The notes under the pieces are model-generated. The model was not told the DNA's origin. It saw only the letters and a program-made list of their open reading frames with translations, and made no database searches. Positions 17,522 to 25,909 of a stretch of 64,000 bases of DNA are shown in pieces. Position 1 is the stretch's first letter. Every line of letters starts with the position of its first letter. Location of the stretch: NCBI GenBank assembly GCA_945873925.1, contig CAMCES010000001.1, positions 62,001-126,000 on the forward strand, read 5' to 3'. The translations under genes were made by a program, and so were the position numbers. Origin of the DNA: Bordetella parapertussis. Lineage in GTDB: Bacteria; Pseudomonadota; Gammaproteobacteria; Burkholderiales; Burkholderiaceae_C.

Positions 17522-18061
17522 GTGTCAAATAAAAGCACTTCTTCTGACCCGCTCAACGTTGATGATGGCTTGCCTAGCATCATCAGGTTGATAAAAAAAT
17601 ACCCTAACCGCCGTTTGTACGACACCAAAACATCTGGCTACATTACCTTGCAGGAAGTTAAGGCCATGGTGATTGAGGGAGTGACTATCAAAGTGGTTGA
17701 CGCAAAAAGCAATGCCGATTTGACCCGCAGCATTTATTTGCAGATCCTTTTGGAAGAAGAGACTGGCGGTGTTCCCATGTTTTCGGAGGAAATACTTGGC
17801 AATTTCATTCGGTTTTATGGCCACAGTATGCAAGGATTCATGGGCTCTTATTTAGAAAAAAATGTTCAAGCATTTTTGGATATTCATAAGCAGATGAATG
17901 AACAAGCAAAGAGTCTATCCCCCGAAATTTGGTCTCAGATGATGATCAATCCCACTCCTTTTTTGCAAACGATGATGGGCAACTATGCTCAACAATCACA
18001 ACAACTCCTGTCTCAAATGCAGACTCAAATGCTCAAAAGCATCGGTCTTACACGGAAATGA
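17522..18061 (+). CDS. phaR: Polyhydroxyalkanoate synthesis repressor PhaR
   Basis: PhaR represses phasin and other PHA genes and lets go when it binds the growing polymer granule. The N-terminal DNA-binding module (about 19-80) has the highly conserved IKKYPNRRLYDTKTSGYITL, followed by the PHB-accumulation domain (LQILLEEETGG...MFSEEILGNFIRFYG) and a Gln/Met-rich tail. It has 179 residues. The start is GTG at 17522, and the stop overlaps the rimO ATG (ATGA). A matching palindromic site lies upstream of phaZ at 61715. Confidence 0.95.
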   Translation: MSNKSTSSDPLNVDDGLPSIIRLIKKYPNRRLYDTKTSGYITLQEVKAMVIEGVTIKVVDAKSNADLTRSIYLQILLEEETGGVPMFSEEILGNFIRFYGHSMQGFMGSYLEKNVQAFLDIHKQMNEQAKSLSPEIWSQMMINPTPFLQTMMGNYAQQSQQLLSQMQTQMLKSIGLTRK

Positions 18062-19416
18062 AAAACCCCACCGTTGGCTTCGTCAGCTTGGGATGCCCCA
18101 AAGCACTGACTGATTCAGAACTCATCCTTACACAACTCAGCGCAGAGGGCTATCAAACCTCCAAAACATTTGCCGGAGCAGATTTGGTGATTGTCAACAC
18201 TTGCGGGTTTATTGATGACGCGGTCAAAGAAAGTTTGGACATGATCGGCGAGGCTTTGTCTGAGAATGGCAAAGTCATCGTGACGGGTTGTCTGGGGTCT
18301 CAGTCAGCTGACAACGGCGAAAACATGGTGCAAAGCATCCATCCCAAAGTATTGGCTGTGACTGGCCCACATGCCACACAGGAGGTGATGGACGCTGTAC
18401 ATGCCTACCTACCAAGGCCACATGATCCGTTCATGGACTTGGTACCTTCTGTGGGGATCAAACTCACGCCCAAGCACTACGCCTATTTGAAAATCAGTGA
18501 AGGCTGTAATCACCGTTGTACTTTTTGCATCATCCCTTCTATGAGGGGTGACTTGGTCTCGCGGTCAATAAGCGAAATCTTGAATGAGGCGCAGGCTCTT
18601 TTTGAGTCAGGCATCAAAGAATTGTTGGTCATCAGTCAAGATACATCTGCGTATGGTGTGGATATCAAATACCAGATGGGCTTTTTCAATGGTCGCCCCA
18701 TCAAAAGCCGAACCCTGGAGTTGGTTGAAGCATTGGGACAACTGGCGAAAGAACACAAAGCATGGGTGCGACTCCATTATGTTTATCCCTATCCGAGCGT
18801 CGACAGTTTGATCCCTTTGATGGCCAGTGGCCTGGTCTTACCTTATCTTGATGTCCCCTTTCAGCACAGTCATCCTGCTGTACTCAAGCGGATGCAGCGC
18901 CCAGCGGATGGTGAAAAAAACTTGGACCGTTTGCTAAAGTGGCGCGAGATATGTCCTGAGCTTGTTATCCGAAGTACCTTCATTGCTGGTTTTCCTGGTG
19001 AAACTGAGGAAGAGTTTGAGCATCTGCTCAATTTCATCAAAGAAGCTCAAATCGATCGTTCAGGCTGTTTTGCATACAGTCCTGTCAAAGGTGCTACTGC
19101 AAATGATTTATCAGGCATGTTGTCTCAACATGTTCGAGATGAAAGGCGTGCAAGGTTCATGGCAGTTGCAGAAGAAGTATCTGTCAACAAATTAAAGAAG
19201 CGCATAGGTACTTCAATGAAGGTATTGGTGGACACCGCCAAAGTGATGGGGAGACAAGGCGGAATCGGTAGAACATATGCAGATGCACCCGAAATTGACG
19301 GTGTGGTTTATCTGTTACCGCCAGAAAAAATCAGTAAAACATTTAGGACCGGAGACTTCACCAATGTGCGCATTGTCAACACCCAAGGACATGATCTGGT
19401 AGGCGTTCCCTATTGA
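18058..19416 (+). CDS. rimO: Ribosomal protein S12 methylthiotransferase
   Basis: Radical-SAM enzyme that adds a methylthio group to an aspartate of ribosomal protein S12. Domains: UPF0004 with cluster-binding cysteines (GFVSLGCPKALTDSE, VNTCGF, TGCLG), radical SAM core with CNHRCTFC (CxxxCxxC), and a C-terminal TRAM domain. The start ATG 18058 overlaps the stop of phaR and gives 452 residues. A longer frame inside phaR is a shadow. The gene is convergent with tRNA-Leu. Confidence 0.96.
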   Translation: MKNPTVGFVSLGCPKALTDSELILTQLSAEGYQTSKTFAGADLVIVNTCGFIDDAVKESLDMIGEALSENGKVIVTGCLGSQSADNGENMVQSIHPKVLAVTGPHATQEVMDAVHAYLPRPHDPFMDLVPSVGIKLTPKHYAYLKISEGCNHRCTFCIIPSMRGDLVSRSISEILNEAQALFESGIKELLVISQDTSAYGVDIKYQMGFFNGRPIKSRTLELVEALGQLAKEHKAWVRLHYVYPYPSVDSLIPLMASGLVLPYLDVPFQHSHPAVLKRMQRPADGEKNLDRLLKWREICPELVIRSTFIAGFPGETEEEFEHLLNFIKEAQIDRSGCFAYSPVKGATANDLSGMLSQHVRDERRARFMAVAEEVSVNKLKKRIGTSMKVLVDTAKVMGRQGGIGRTYADAPEIDGVVYLLPPEKISKTFRTGDFTNVRIVNTQGHDLVGVPY

Positions 19417-19439
19417 TCAAGCTAGTAAACAATACGAAT

Positions 19440-19460
19440 AAAAAAAGCCACATGAGTGGC
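19440..19460 (-). terminator. Rho-independent terminator of tRNA-Leu
   Basis: On the minus strand, GCCAC-TCAT-GTGGC is followed by seven T residues. It lies 18 bases after the tRNA 3' end. Confidence 0.75.
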
Positions 19461-19478
19461 CGAATGGAAAGTTAAGAT

Positions 19479-19563
<85 letters not shown>

Positions 19564-19585
19564 ATTCAGGAAAGCAGAGGATCAT

Positions 19586-21853
19586 ATCAAAAAAAATTCC
19601 ACAAATCACGTTTTAGAGACTGACGAATTCGAAGGTGTTGTTGAAGGACACCGGGATGGTCATGGTTTTGTTCATAGGGACGATGGTCAGCCAGATGTTT
19701 ATTTGTCTTCAAATGAAATGCGAGCAGTTTTGCACCGAGACAGGGTTGTGGCACGCATTTCTCGCACAGATCGCAAGGGGCGACCTGAAGGAAGAATTGT
19801 GGAGATCACGGATCGGCCTTCGCAGTCCATCATTGGTCGATTGCTGCAAGAGGGTGGCGTTTGGTTGGTGGCCCCTGAAGACAGAAGGTATGGTCAAGAT
19901 GTTTTGATACCAAAGGGAGCAACAGGCAATGCTTTACTTGGTCAAGTAGTGGTTGTTGAACTCACTGAGCCGCCTAGTTTGTTTGGTCAACCTGTGGGAC
20001 GCGTGACTGAAGTGCTGGGGGAGATGGATGACCCTGGAATGGAAATTGAGATAGCCGTGCGCAAGTACAGTGTTCCGCACCAGTTTTCTGAATCTTGCTT
20101 GTCTTTGGCCAATCAATTGCCAGACAAAGTTTCCGCCAAAGACCTGGTCAATCGAATTGATTTGCGAGACGTGGCCTTTGTCACGATTGATGGCGAGGAC
20201 GCTAGGGATTTTGATGATGCCGTTTATTGTCAGCCTATTTCATCCAAATCGGACAAAGGTTGGCGTTTATTGGTTGCCATTGCAGATGTCGGACATTACG
20301 TTGCGACTGGTTCAGCGATTGACATTGATGCTTATGACCGAGCAACGAGTGTGTATTTTCCGCGGCGGGTCATTCCAATGCTTCCCGAGAAAATTTCTAA
20401 TGGTCTTTGCTCGTTGAATCCAAATGTAGATCGCTTGTGCATGGTCTGCGACATGGTGATAGATGTCAATGGTCAAATTGAAGCCTATCAATTTTATGAA
20501 GCAGTCATTCACAGCCATGCTCGGTTCAACTACACCGAAGTTGCTGCGATTTTGTCAAACACACGCGGCATTCATGCCACGAAACACAAAGACAGATTAC
20601 AAGACCTGATCCATTTGCATGATGTTTACATAAGGCTGCTTAGCTCGAGGCAGACGCGTGGCGCAGTTGATTTTGAAACAACTGAAACTCAAATTATTTG
20701 CGACGATAACGGACGTATCGAAAAAATCATTCCTCGTACAAGAACTGAGGCGCATCGACTCATTGAGGAGGCCATGTTGGCAGCCAATGTCTGCAGTGCG
20801 GATTTCATTTTGCACAGTAAATCTGCATCGTTATTCCGCGTTCATGAAGGACCGACTCCTGAAAAAACCGAATTATTGCGAAGCTACCTCAAGGCCATTG
20901 GAGTGACTGCATCTTTAAGCGATGAACCATCGCCTGGTCAATTTCAGCACATCGCCAATGCCTGCAAAGAAAGACCTGATTCACAGCAAATCCACACCAT
21001 GCTGCTGCGTTCAATGCAACAAGCAATCTACACGCCGATCAACAGTGGACATTTTGGATTGGCTTATCCCGCTTACACGCACTTCACCAGTCCCATCAGG
21101 CGTTATCCTGACTTGCTGGTTCACCGTGTCATCAAATCAATCATCAAAGGCAAGCATTACAAATTGCCTGCCCTGCCTCTGCCTGGAGAGGCGCATGCCA
21201 AATTGTCGAGACGCCTCTCTGCTCAGTCGAAGAAAAACCCCAAGCGAAAAGTCACGACCCACATACCCATGCCTGAACTGATGGCTTGGGAGGCAGCGGG
21301 TTTGCATTGCAGCGCCAACGAGCGAAGAGCAGATGAAGCAAGCCGCGATGTTGAAGCTTGGTTAAAGTGCCAGTACATGCGAGAGCATCTGGGCGAAGAT
21401 TTCAGCGGCACAGTCTCGGCTGTGACTGGTTTCGGGGTGTTTGTGACCTTGGATGCGATGTACGTTGAAGGATTGATTCACATCACTGAATTGGGTGGCG
21501 ATTACTTCCGTTTTGATGAGGCCCGGCATGAACTACGCGGCGAACGAACCGGCATCCGGTACACCATTGGAGCCAGGGTTCGTGTACAGGTCAGCAGAGT
21601 CGATTTAGATGGTCGCAAAATTGACTTCAGATGGGTGCATGAATCTGGTGTTGATGCTTTTGATAAGCCGTCAAAGCATGCGGGGTCAGTCTCAACCAAT
21701 CGTCAGCCCGCAAATGCCAAAAAAAGTTTGTCAAAATCACAACGCAAGCTTGAAAATACACACGGTTCACGACATCCAACAGCTAAAAATGTCGGCACCA
21801 AACAAAAGAATACCAAAGCCGGTAAGAAGCACTCCAGAGGAAAATCGCCATGA
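19586..21853 (+). CDS. rnr: Ribonuclease R, apparent AUC start
   Basis: Processive 3'-5' exoribonuclease that degrades structured RNA. Cold-shock domains begin at EGVVEGHRDGHGFV, the RNB catalytic domain has the metal-binding DGEDARDFDDAVYC, the S1 domain lies near FSGTVSAVTGFGVFVTL, and a Lys/Ser-rich basic tail closes the protein. There is no ATG, GTG or TTG in any frame that could start it between the antisense tRNA-Leu (ends 19563) and the first conserved domain. The best candidate is ATC at 19586, four bases after AGAGGA (19576-19581), giving 755 residues. TTG 19478 or GTG 19481 would force translation through the antisense of the tRNA. Function is certain; the start is not. Confidence 0.88.
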   Translation: MKKNSTNHVLETDEFEGVVEGHRDGHGFVHRDDGQPDVYLSSNEMRAVLHRDRVVARISRTDRKGRPEGRIVEITDRPSQSIIGRLLQEGGVWLVAPEDRRYGQDVLIPKGATGNALLGQVVVVELTEPPSLFGQPVGRVTEVLGEMDDPGMEIEIAVRKYSVPHQFSESCLSLANQLPDKVSAKDLVNRIDLRDVAFVTIDGEDARDFDDAVYCQPISSKSDKGWRLLVAIADVGHYVATGSAIDIDAYDRATSVYFPRRVIPMLPEKISNGLCSLNPNVDRLCMVCDMVIDVNGQIEAYQFYEAVIHSHARFNYTEVAAILSNTRGIHATKHKDRLQDLIHLHDVYIRLLSSRQTRGAVDFETTETQIICDDNGRIEKIIPRTRTEAHRLIEEAMLAANVCSADFILHSKSASLFRVHEGPTPEKTELLRSYLKAIGVTASLSDEPSPGQFQHIANACKERPDSQQIHTMLLRSMQQAIYTPINSGHFGLAYPAYTHFTSPIRRYPDLLVHRVIKSIIKGKHYKLPALPLPGEAHAKLSRRLSAQSKKNPKRKVTTHIPMPELMAWEAAGLHCSANERRADEASRDVEAWLKCQYMREHLGEDFSGTVSAVTGFGVFVTLDAMYVEGLIHITELGGDYFRFDEARHELRGERTGIRYTIGARVRVQVSRVDLDGRKIDFRWVHESGVDAFDKPSKHAGSVSTNRQPANAKKSLSKSQRKLENTHGSRHPTAKNVGTKQKNTKAGKKHSRGKSP

Positions 21854-22602
21854 CAGCCTCCAAATTTGCCATCATCACAGGTTCAGGCTCAGGGATAGGC
21901 AAAGCTGCAGCCTTGGCGCTGCTGCAGGATGGTTGGCATGTTGCTTTGGCTGGAAGACGTGAAGAGCCCCTTCGTAAATTGTTGCTTGAAAGCGGGTACT
22001 CGCAAAATTGCCTGGTTATTCCTACGGATGTATCTGATCCCCATGCCGTCAAAGCCTTGTTTGGGCAGGTGCTCAACACATGGGGGCGCATTGACCTTCT
22101 TTTTAACAACGCCGGGCTGAGTGCGCCACCCGTTCCTTTGGAAGAATTGAGTGTTGAGCAGTGGTGCCAAGTCGTTGATGTCAACCTCAACGGTATGTTT
22201 TATTGCATTCAGCAAGCTTTCATTGCAATGAAAACACAGTCCCCCAAAGGTGGGCGCATTATCAACAACGGATCAATTTCTGCTTATGCGCCAAGGCCTG
22301 ATTCGATTGCTTACACCTCTACCAAACATGCGGTCAGTGGCTTAACCAAAACAGCAGCCCTCGACGGACGCAAATACCAGATTGCAGTTGGCCAAATTGA
22401 CATTGGAAATGCAGCAACTGAAATGGCAGCACCCATGGCCAAGGGTGTGAAGCAAGCCAATGGCGAGATCAAGCCTGAGCCTTTGATGGATGTGGCTGAA
22501 GTTGGACGATCGATTGTGTACATGGCCAATTTACCCTTGTCAGCCAATGTTTTGTTTCACACCGTGATGGCAACCAACATGCCTTTTGTGGGACGCGGGT
22601 GA
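21850..22602 (+). CDS. SDR family oxidoreductase
   Basis: Classical short-chain dehydrogenase, 250 residues: cofactor loop TGSGSGIGKAAAL (about 10-22), NNAGLSAPP, active-site Ser in NNGSISAYAPRP and YTSTK (Tyr and Lys). The start overlaps the rnr stop (ATGA), so it is translationally coupled to rnr. The substrate cannot be named; the arginine after GR near residue 36 suggests NADPH use. It is followed by the rpsB leader. Confidence 0.85.
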   Translation: MTASKFAIITGSGSGIGKAAALALLQDGWHVALAGRREEPLRKLLLESGYSQNCLVIPTDVSDPHAVKALFGQVLNTWGRIDLLFNNAGLSAPPVPLEELSVEQWCQVVDVNLNGMFYCIQQAFIAMKTQSPKGGRIINNGSISAYAPRPDSIAYTSTKHAVSGLTKTAALDGRKYQIAVGQIDIGNAATEMAAPMAKGVKQANGEIKPEPLMDVAEVGRSIVYMANLPLSANVLFHTVMATNMPFVGRG

Positions 22603-22640
22603 GGGGCAAAGCCGCGATGAGAATGATTCGGTATTTATGT

Positions 22641-22646
22641 TAAAAT
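22641..22646 (+). promoter_or_regulatory. Possible -10 element of the rpsB-tsf promoter
   Basis: TAAAAT lies 135 bases before the rpsB start in an AT-rich patch directly after the SDR gene. No good -35 is visible (TGAGAA at 22618-22623 has the right spacing only). Weak evidence. Confidence 0.3.
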
Positions 22647-22699
22647 AGCTAGGCTTTGCAGGCAATTGGTACCCCAAATGCGGCAGCGTAAATCACAAA

Positions 22700-22751
22700 C
22701 CAGTTGCAACAAGGTGTTGCCTTCACTTTCAGTGTGGCGATGATCAACTGG
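22700..22751 (+). promoter_or_regulatory. Structured rpsB 5' leader (candidate S2 autoregulatory element)
   Basis: CCAGTTG (22700-22706) pairs perfectly with CAACTGG (22745-22751). Inside, CAAC/GTTG (22707-22710, 22716-22719) and CAC/GTG (22724-22726, 22732-22734) can form two smaller hairpins, giving a three-way junction 30 bases before the rpsB ATG. In E. coli, rpsB-tsf is controlled by S2 acting on a structured leader; the analogy is inferred. Confidence 0.45.
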
Positions 22752-22780
22752 ATTTCAGACACAACCTTTGGAGTATTTTC

Positions 22781-23527
22781 ATGTCAACATCCATGCGCGA
22801 AATGTTGGAGGCCGGAGTTCATTTCGGCCACCAGACACGCTTTTGGAACCCCAAGATGGCTCCGTTCATCTTCGGCCATCGCAACAAAATTCACATCATC
22901 AACCTGGAAAAGTCATTGCCCATGTACCAGGATGCGATGAAATTTGCCAAGCAATTGGTATCCAACCGCGGCAACATTCTAATGGTGGGTACGAAGCGCC
23001 AGGCCAGAGAAATCATCGCGACCGAAGCCAAGCGGGCAGGCGTTCCTTATGTAGATCAGCGGTGGCTGGGTGGCATGTTGACTAACTTTAAAACCGTCAA
23101 AACATCGATCAAGCGCCTCAAGGACATGAAAGCCCAGCAAGAAATCGGCTTAGATAGCATGTCCAAAAAAGAACAGCTGATGTTCATGCGCGAAATTGAA
23201 AAGTTGGAAAAAGACATTGGCGGTATTCAAGACATGGTTACCTTGCCCGATGCCATCTTCGTCATCGATGTTGGTTTCCACAAAATCGCCATTGCTGAAG
23301 CCAAAAAATTAGGTATTCCTTTGATCGGTGTGGTCGATTCAAACCATTCGCCTGAGGGAATTGACTATGTCATTCCTGGTAACGATGACTCCTCAAAGGC
23401 TGTCACGCTCTATGCCCGAGGCATTGCTGACGCGATCCTTGAGGGACGTGCCAATGCCGTCAATGATGTCGTCAAAGCCGTGACTGAAGGGCAAGACGAA
23501 TTCGTTGAAGTTGACGCTCAGGCTTGA
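22781..23527 (+). CDS. rpsB: 30S ribosomal protein S2
   Basis: Structural protein of the small subunit that binds late in assembly near S1. The 248-residue protein shows the S2 signatures MREMLEAGVHFGHQTRFWNP near the N-terminus and IPLIGVVDSNHSPEGIDYVI near residues 185-205. The ribosome site GGAG lies 9 bases before the ATG. It is the first gene of rpsB-tsf-pyrH-frr and the long run behind it, with a structured leader and an internal attenuator before tsf. Confidence 0.98.
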   Translation: MSTSMREMLEAGVHFGHQTRFWNPKMAPFIFGHRNKIHIINLEKSLPMYQDAMKFAKQLVSNRGNILMVGTKRQAREIIATEAKRAGVPYVDQRWLGGMLTNFKTVKTSIKRLKDMKAQQEIGLDSMSKKEQLMFMREIEKLEKDIGGIQDMVTLPDAIFVIDVGFHKIAIAEAKKLGIPLIGVVDSNHSPEGIDYVIPGNDDSSKAVTLYARGIADAILEGRANAVNDVVKAVTEGQDEFVEVDAQA

Positions 23528-23547
23528 GCTGCTTTTGTTAATGAATT

Positions 23548-23571
23548 AAGGGGCTCGAGTGGCCCCTTTTT
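23548..23571 (+). terminator. Terminator/attenuator between rpsB and tsf
   Basis: AAGGGGC (23548-23554) pairs with GCCCCTT (23562-23568) across a 7-base loop and is followed by TTT. Because tsf follows at once on the same strand, it is probably a partial terminator that sets the S2 to EF-Ts ratio. Confidence 0.7.
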
Positions 23572-23616
23572 CACATCCTTTTTAATTTATTCAATGAACT
23601 GATAGAGGAGTTTGTT

Positions 23617-24510
23617 ATGGCAGCAATCACTGCAAGCATGGTCGCCGAACTGCGTGCGAAAACTGACGCACCCATGATGGAATGTAAAAAAGCCCTGACC
23701 GAGGCTGAGGGCGATTTGGTCAAGGCCGAGGAATTGCTGCGGGTCAAACTCGGCAGCAAGGCAAGCAAGGCAGCTGCGCGTGTCACCGCTGAAGGGGTTG
23801 TCGCCAGCGCCATCGCAGGGCAAACGGGCGCCTTGCTGGAAGTCAATTGCGAAACAGATTTCGTGACTAAAAATGACAGCTTCTTGGCATTGGCAAAAGC
23901 TGCTGCCGAGCTGATCGCCAAGCACCATCCGACAGATCTAGATGCATTAGGCGCTTTGACTCATTCACAGGATGGGTTTGGCCCCACATTGGAGGATGTT
24001 CGCAAAGGGTTGATAGGCAAAATTGGTGAGAACATGAGTTTCAGGCGCTTTGAATATTTCAGCGGTGGCAACCAACTCACTGCCTATCTTCATGGCACGC
24101 GCATTGGCGTGGTTGTCGAATTCACTGGAGATGAAACTGCAGCCCGTGATGTCGCCATGCATATAGCCGCCATGAAACCCGTTTCCTTAACCAGCGCTGA
24201 CGTGCCTCAAGAATTGATCGAGAGAGAGCGTTCAGTGGCCACTGCCAAAGCTGCCGAGTCTGGAAAGCCTGCTGAAATTGCGGCAAAAATGATCGACGGT
24301 GCTGTTCAAAAATACCTCAAGGAAGTATCTTTGTTCAATCAACCATTTGTAAAAAACGACAAGCAAACTGTTGAACAAATGTTGCAAGGAGCAAAAACCA
24401 CTGTCAAGTCTTTCACCATGTACCTGGTGGGAGAAGGGATTGAGCGCAGGGTGGATGATTTTGCAGCAGAGGTGGCGGCCCAAGTTGCTGCAGCCAAGCA
24501 AGCATCTTGA
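23617..24510 (+). CDS. tsf: Translation elongation factor Ts
   Basis: Nucleotide exchange factor for EF-Tu. The N-terminal UBA-like domain contains VAELRAKTDAPMMECKKAL and the TDF motif needed for EF-Tu contact is present in CETDFV. The two core subdomains and the C-terminal helical module complete 297 residues. The ribosome site AGAGGAG is strong. It sits between the rpsB attenuator and a strong terminator, so tsf can be expressed both with rpsB and as the end of a short transcript. Confidence 0.98.
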   Translation: MAAITASMVAELRAKTDAPMMECKKALTEAEGDLVKAEELLRVKLGSKASKAAARVTAEGVVASAIAGQTGALLEVNCETDFVTKNDSFLALAKAAAELIAKHHPTDLDALGALTHSQDGFGPTLEDVRKGLIGKIGENMSFRRFEYFSGGNQLTAYLHGTRIGVVVEFTGDETAARDVAMHIAAMKPVSLTSADVPQELIERERSVATAKAAESGKPAEIAAKMIDGAVQKYLKEVSLFNQPFVKNDKQTVEQMLQGAKTTVKSFTMYLVGEGIERRVDDFAAEVAAQVAAAKQAS

Positions 24511-24518
24511 AGGGTTTT

Positions 24519-24546
24519 AAAAGGGGACAGCAGTCCCCTTTTTTTT
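24519..24546 (+). terminator. Strong Rho-independent terminator after tsf
   Basis: AAAAGGGGAC pairs with GTCCCCTTTT across the loop AGCA (24529-24532), with T residues continuing to 24546. It implies a separate promoter for pyrH-frr in the 40 bases that follow, or read-through. Confidence 0.88.
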
Positions 24547-24585
24547 GTCCGTAAGTCGTTAAACTCTGACCAGATGGAGACAAAA

Positions 24586-25308
24586 ATGGGATCTGCACAA
24601 CCGGCTTATAAAAGAATTCTCTTGAAGCTTTCGGGCGAGGCCTTGATGGGCGATGATGCTTTTGGTATCAACCGGGCAACCATCGTTCGCATGGTGGAGG
24701 AAATAGCTGAAATTACCCATATGGGCGTTGAAGTTGCTGTGGTCATTGGTGGTGGAAATATTTTCCGCGGAGTTGCTGGGGGTTCAGTCGGCATGGATCG
24801 TGCCACTGCAGATTACATGGGAATGCTGGCAACGGTTATGAACGCCCTTGCACTTGCAGACACCATGAACAAGGCTGGGCTGGTTGCCCGCGTGATGTCA
24901 GCCATTGGTATTGAGCAAGTCGTTGAGCCTTATGTTCGCCCCAAGGCTTTGCAATACCTCGAAGAGGGCAAGGTGGTGGTGTTTGCTGCTGGCACCGGTA
25001 ATCCGTTTTTCACCACAGACACCGCTGCAGCGCTGAGAGGTGCTGAAATCGGCGCGGCCATGGTCTTAAAGGCCACAAAAGTCGACGGTGTTTATTCCCA
25101 AGATCCAAATCAGTTTCCTGATGCAACTCGCTACAGTCGCATCAGTTTTGATGATGCAATCAAAGGCAATTTGGGCATCATGGATGCAACTGCGTTTGCG
25201 CTGTGCCGTGATCAAAAACTGCCCATCACGGTATTTTCAATTTTCAAACATGGCGCGCTCAAACGTGTTGTGTTGGGTGAGGATGAAGGCACCTTGGTTT
25301 TTGCTTGA
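24586..25308 (+). CDS. pyrH: UMP kinase
   Basis: Bacterial UMP kinase of the amino-acid kinase fold, making UDP for RNA, DNA and cell-wall precursors; allosterically controlled by GTP and UTP. Motifs: KRILLKLSGEAL, VVIGGGNIFRG, the MGMLATVMNA helix and GTGNPFFTTDTAAALR. I chose ATG 24586 because GGAGA (24576-24580) lies 5 bases upstream and overlaps the alternative ATG at 24574. It has 240 residues. It is followed 30 bases later by frr. Confidence 0.97.
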   Translation: MGSAQPAYKRILLKLSGEALMGDDAFGINRATIVRMVEEIAEITHMGVEVAVVIGGGNIFRGVAGGSVGMDRATADYMGMLATVMNALALADTMNKAGLVARVMSAIGIEQVVEPYVRPKALQYLEEGKVVVFAAGTGNPFFTTDTAAALRGAEIGAAMVLKATKVDGVYSQDPNQFPDATRYSRISFDDAIKGNLGIMDATAFALCRDQKLPITVFSIFKHGALKRVVLGEDEGTLVFA

Positions 25309-25338
25309 AATTCAATCAGAACAGCTTGAGGAATGGTC

Positions 25339-25902
25339 ATGACTGACATCAATGAAATCAAAAAAAACAGTGAAGCAAAAATGGATCAATCCATCGCTTC
25401 ATTCACGCATGGCCTGACCAAAATCCGCACCGGCAGGGCTAACCCTGGTTTACTAGACACAATCATGGTCGAGTACTACGGTAATCCAACTCCGCTGTCA
25501 CAGGTTGCCAATGTTTCTTTGCTTGATTCTCGAACCATCAGTGTTCAGCCTTGGGAAAAAGGCTTGGGCCCCAAAATCGAGAAGGCCATCAGGGAAAGTG
25601 ATTTGGGTTTGAACCCGGCATCGATGGGTGATTTGATCCGTGTGCCCATGCCACCAATGACTGAAGAGCGTCGCAAGGAAATGACCAAGATAGTGCGTAC
25701 TGAAGGTGAGAATGCCAAGGTTGCTATTCGCAATTTACGCAGAGATGCCAATGATGCTGTCAAAAAATTGGTCAAGGAAAAAGCAGCCTCTGAAGACGAG
25801 CAAAAGCGTGCTGAAACAGATATTCAGAAAGTGACAGACAAACACATCGCAGACATTGACAAATTAATTGCTGGAAAAGAGCAAGAAATCATGGCGGTTT
25901 GA
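25339..25902 (+). CDS. frr: Ribosome recycling factor
   Basis: RRF splits post-termination ribosomes with EF-G. The two-domain protein shows KMDQSIASFTHGLTKIRTGRANP near the N-terminus, LIRVPMPPMTEERRKE in the middle and the long C-terminal helix bundle. ATG 25339 has GAGGA six bases upstream, which overlaps the alternative ATG 25333; it gives 187 residues. In related genomes uppS follows; here cdsA starts 7 bases after the stop. Confidence 0.97.
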   Translation: MTDINEIKKNSEAKMDQSIASFTHGLTKIRTGRANPGLLDTIMVEYYGNPTPLSQVANVSLLDSRTISVQPWEKGLGPKIEKAIRESDLGLNPASMGDLIRVPMPPMTEERRKEMTKIVRTEGENAKVAIRNLRRDANDAVKKLVKEKAASEDEQKRAETDIQKVTDKHIADIDKLIAGKEQEIMAV

Positions 25903-25909
25903 TTTTCAC

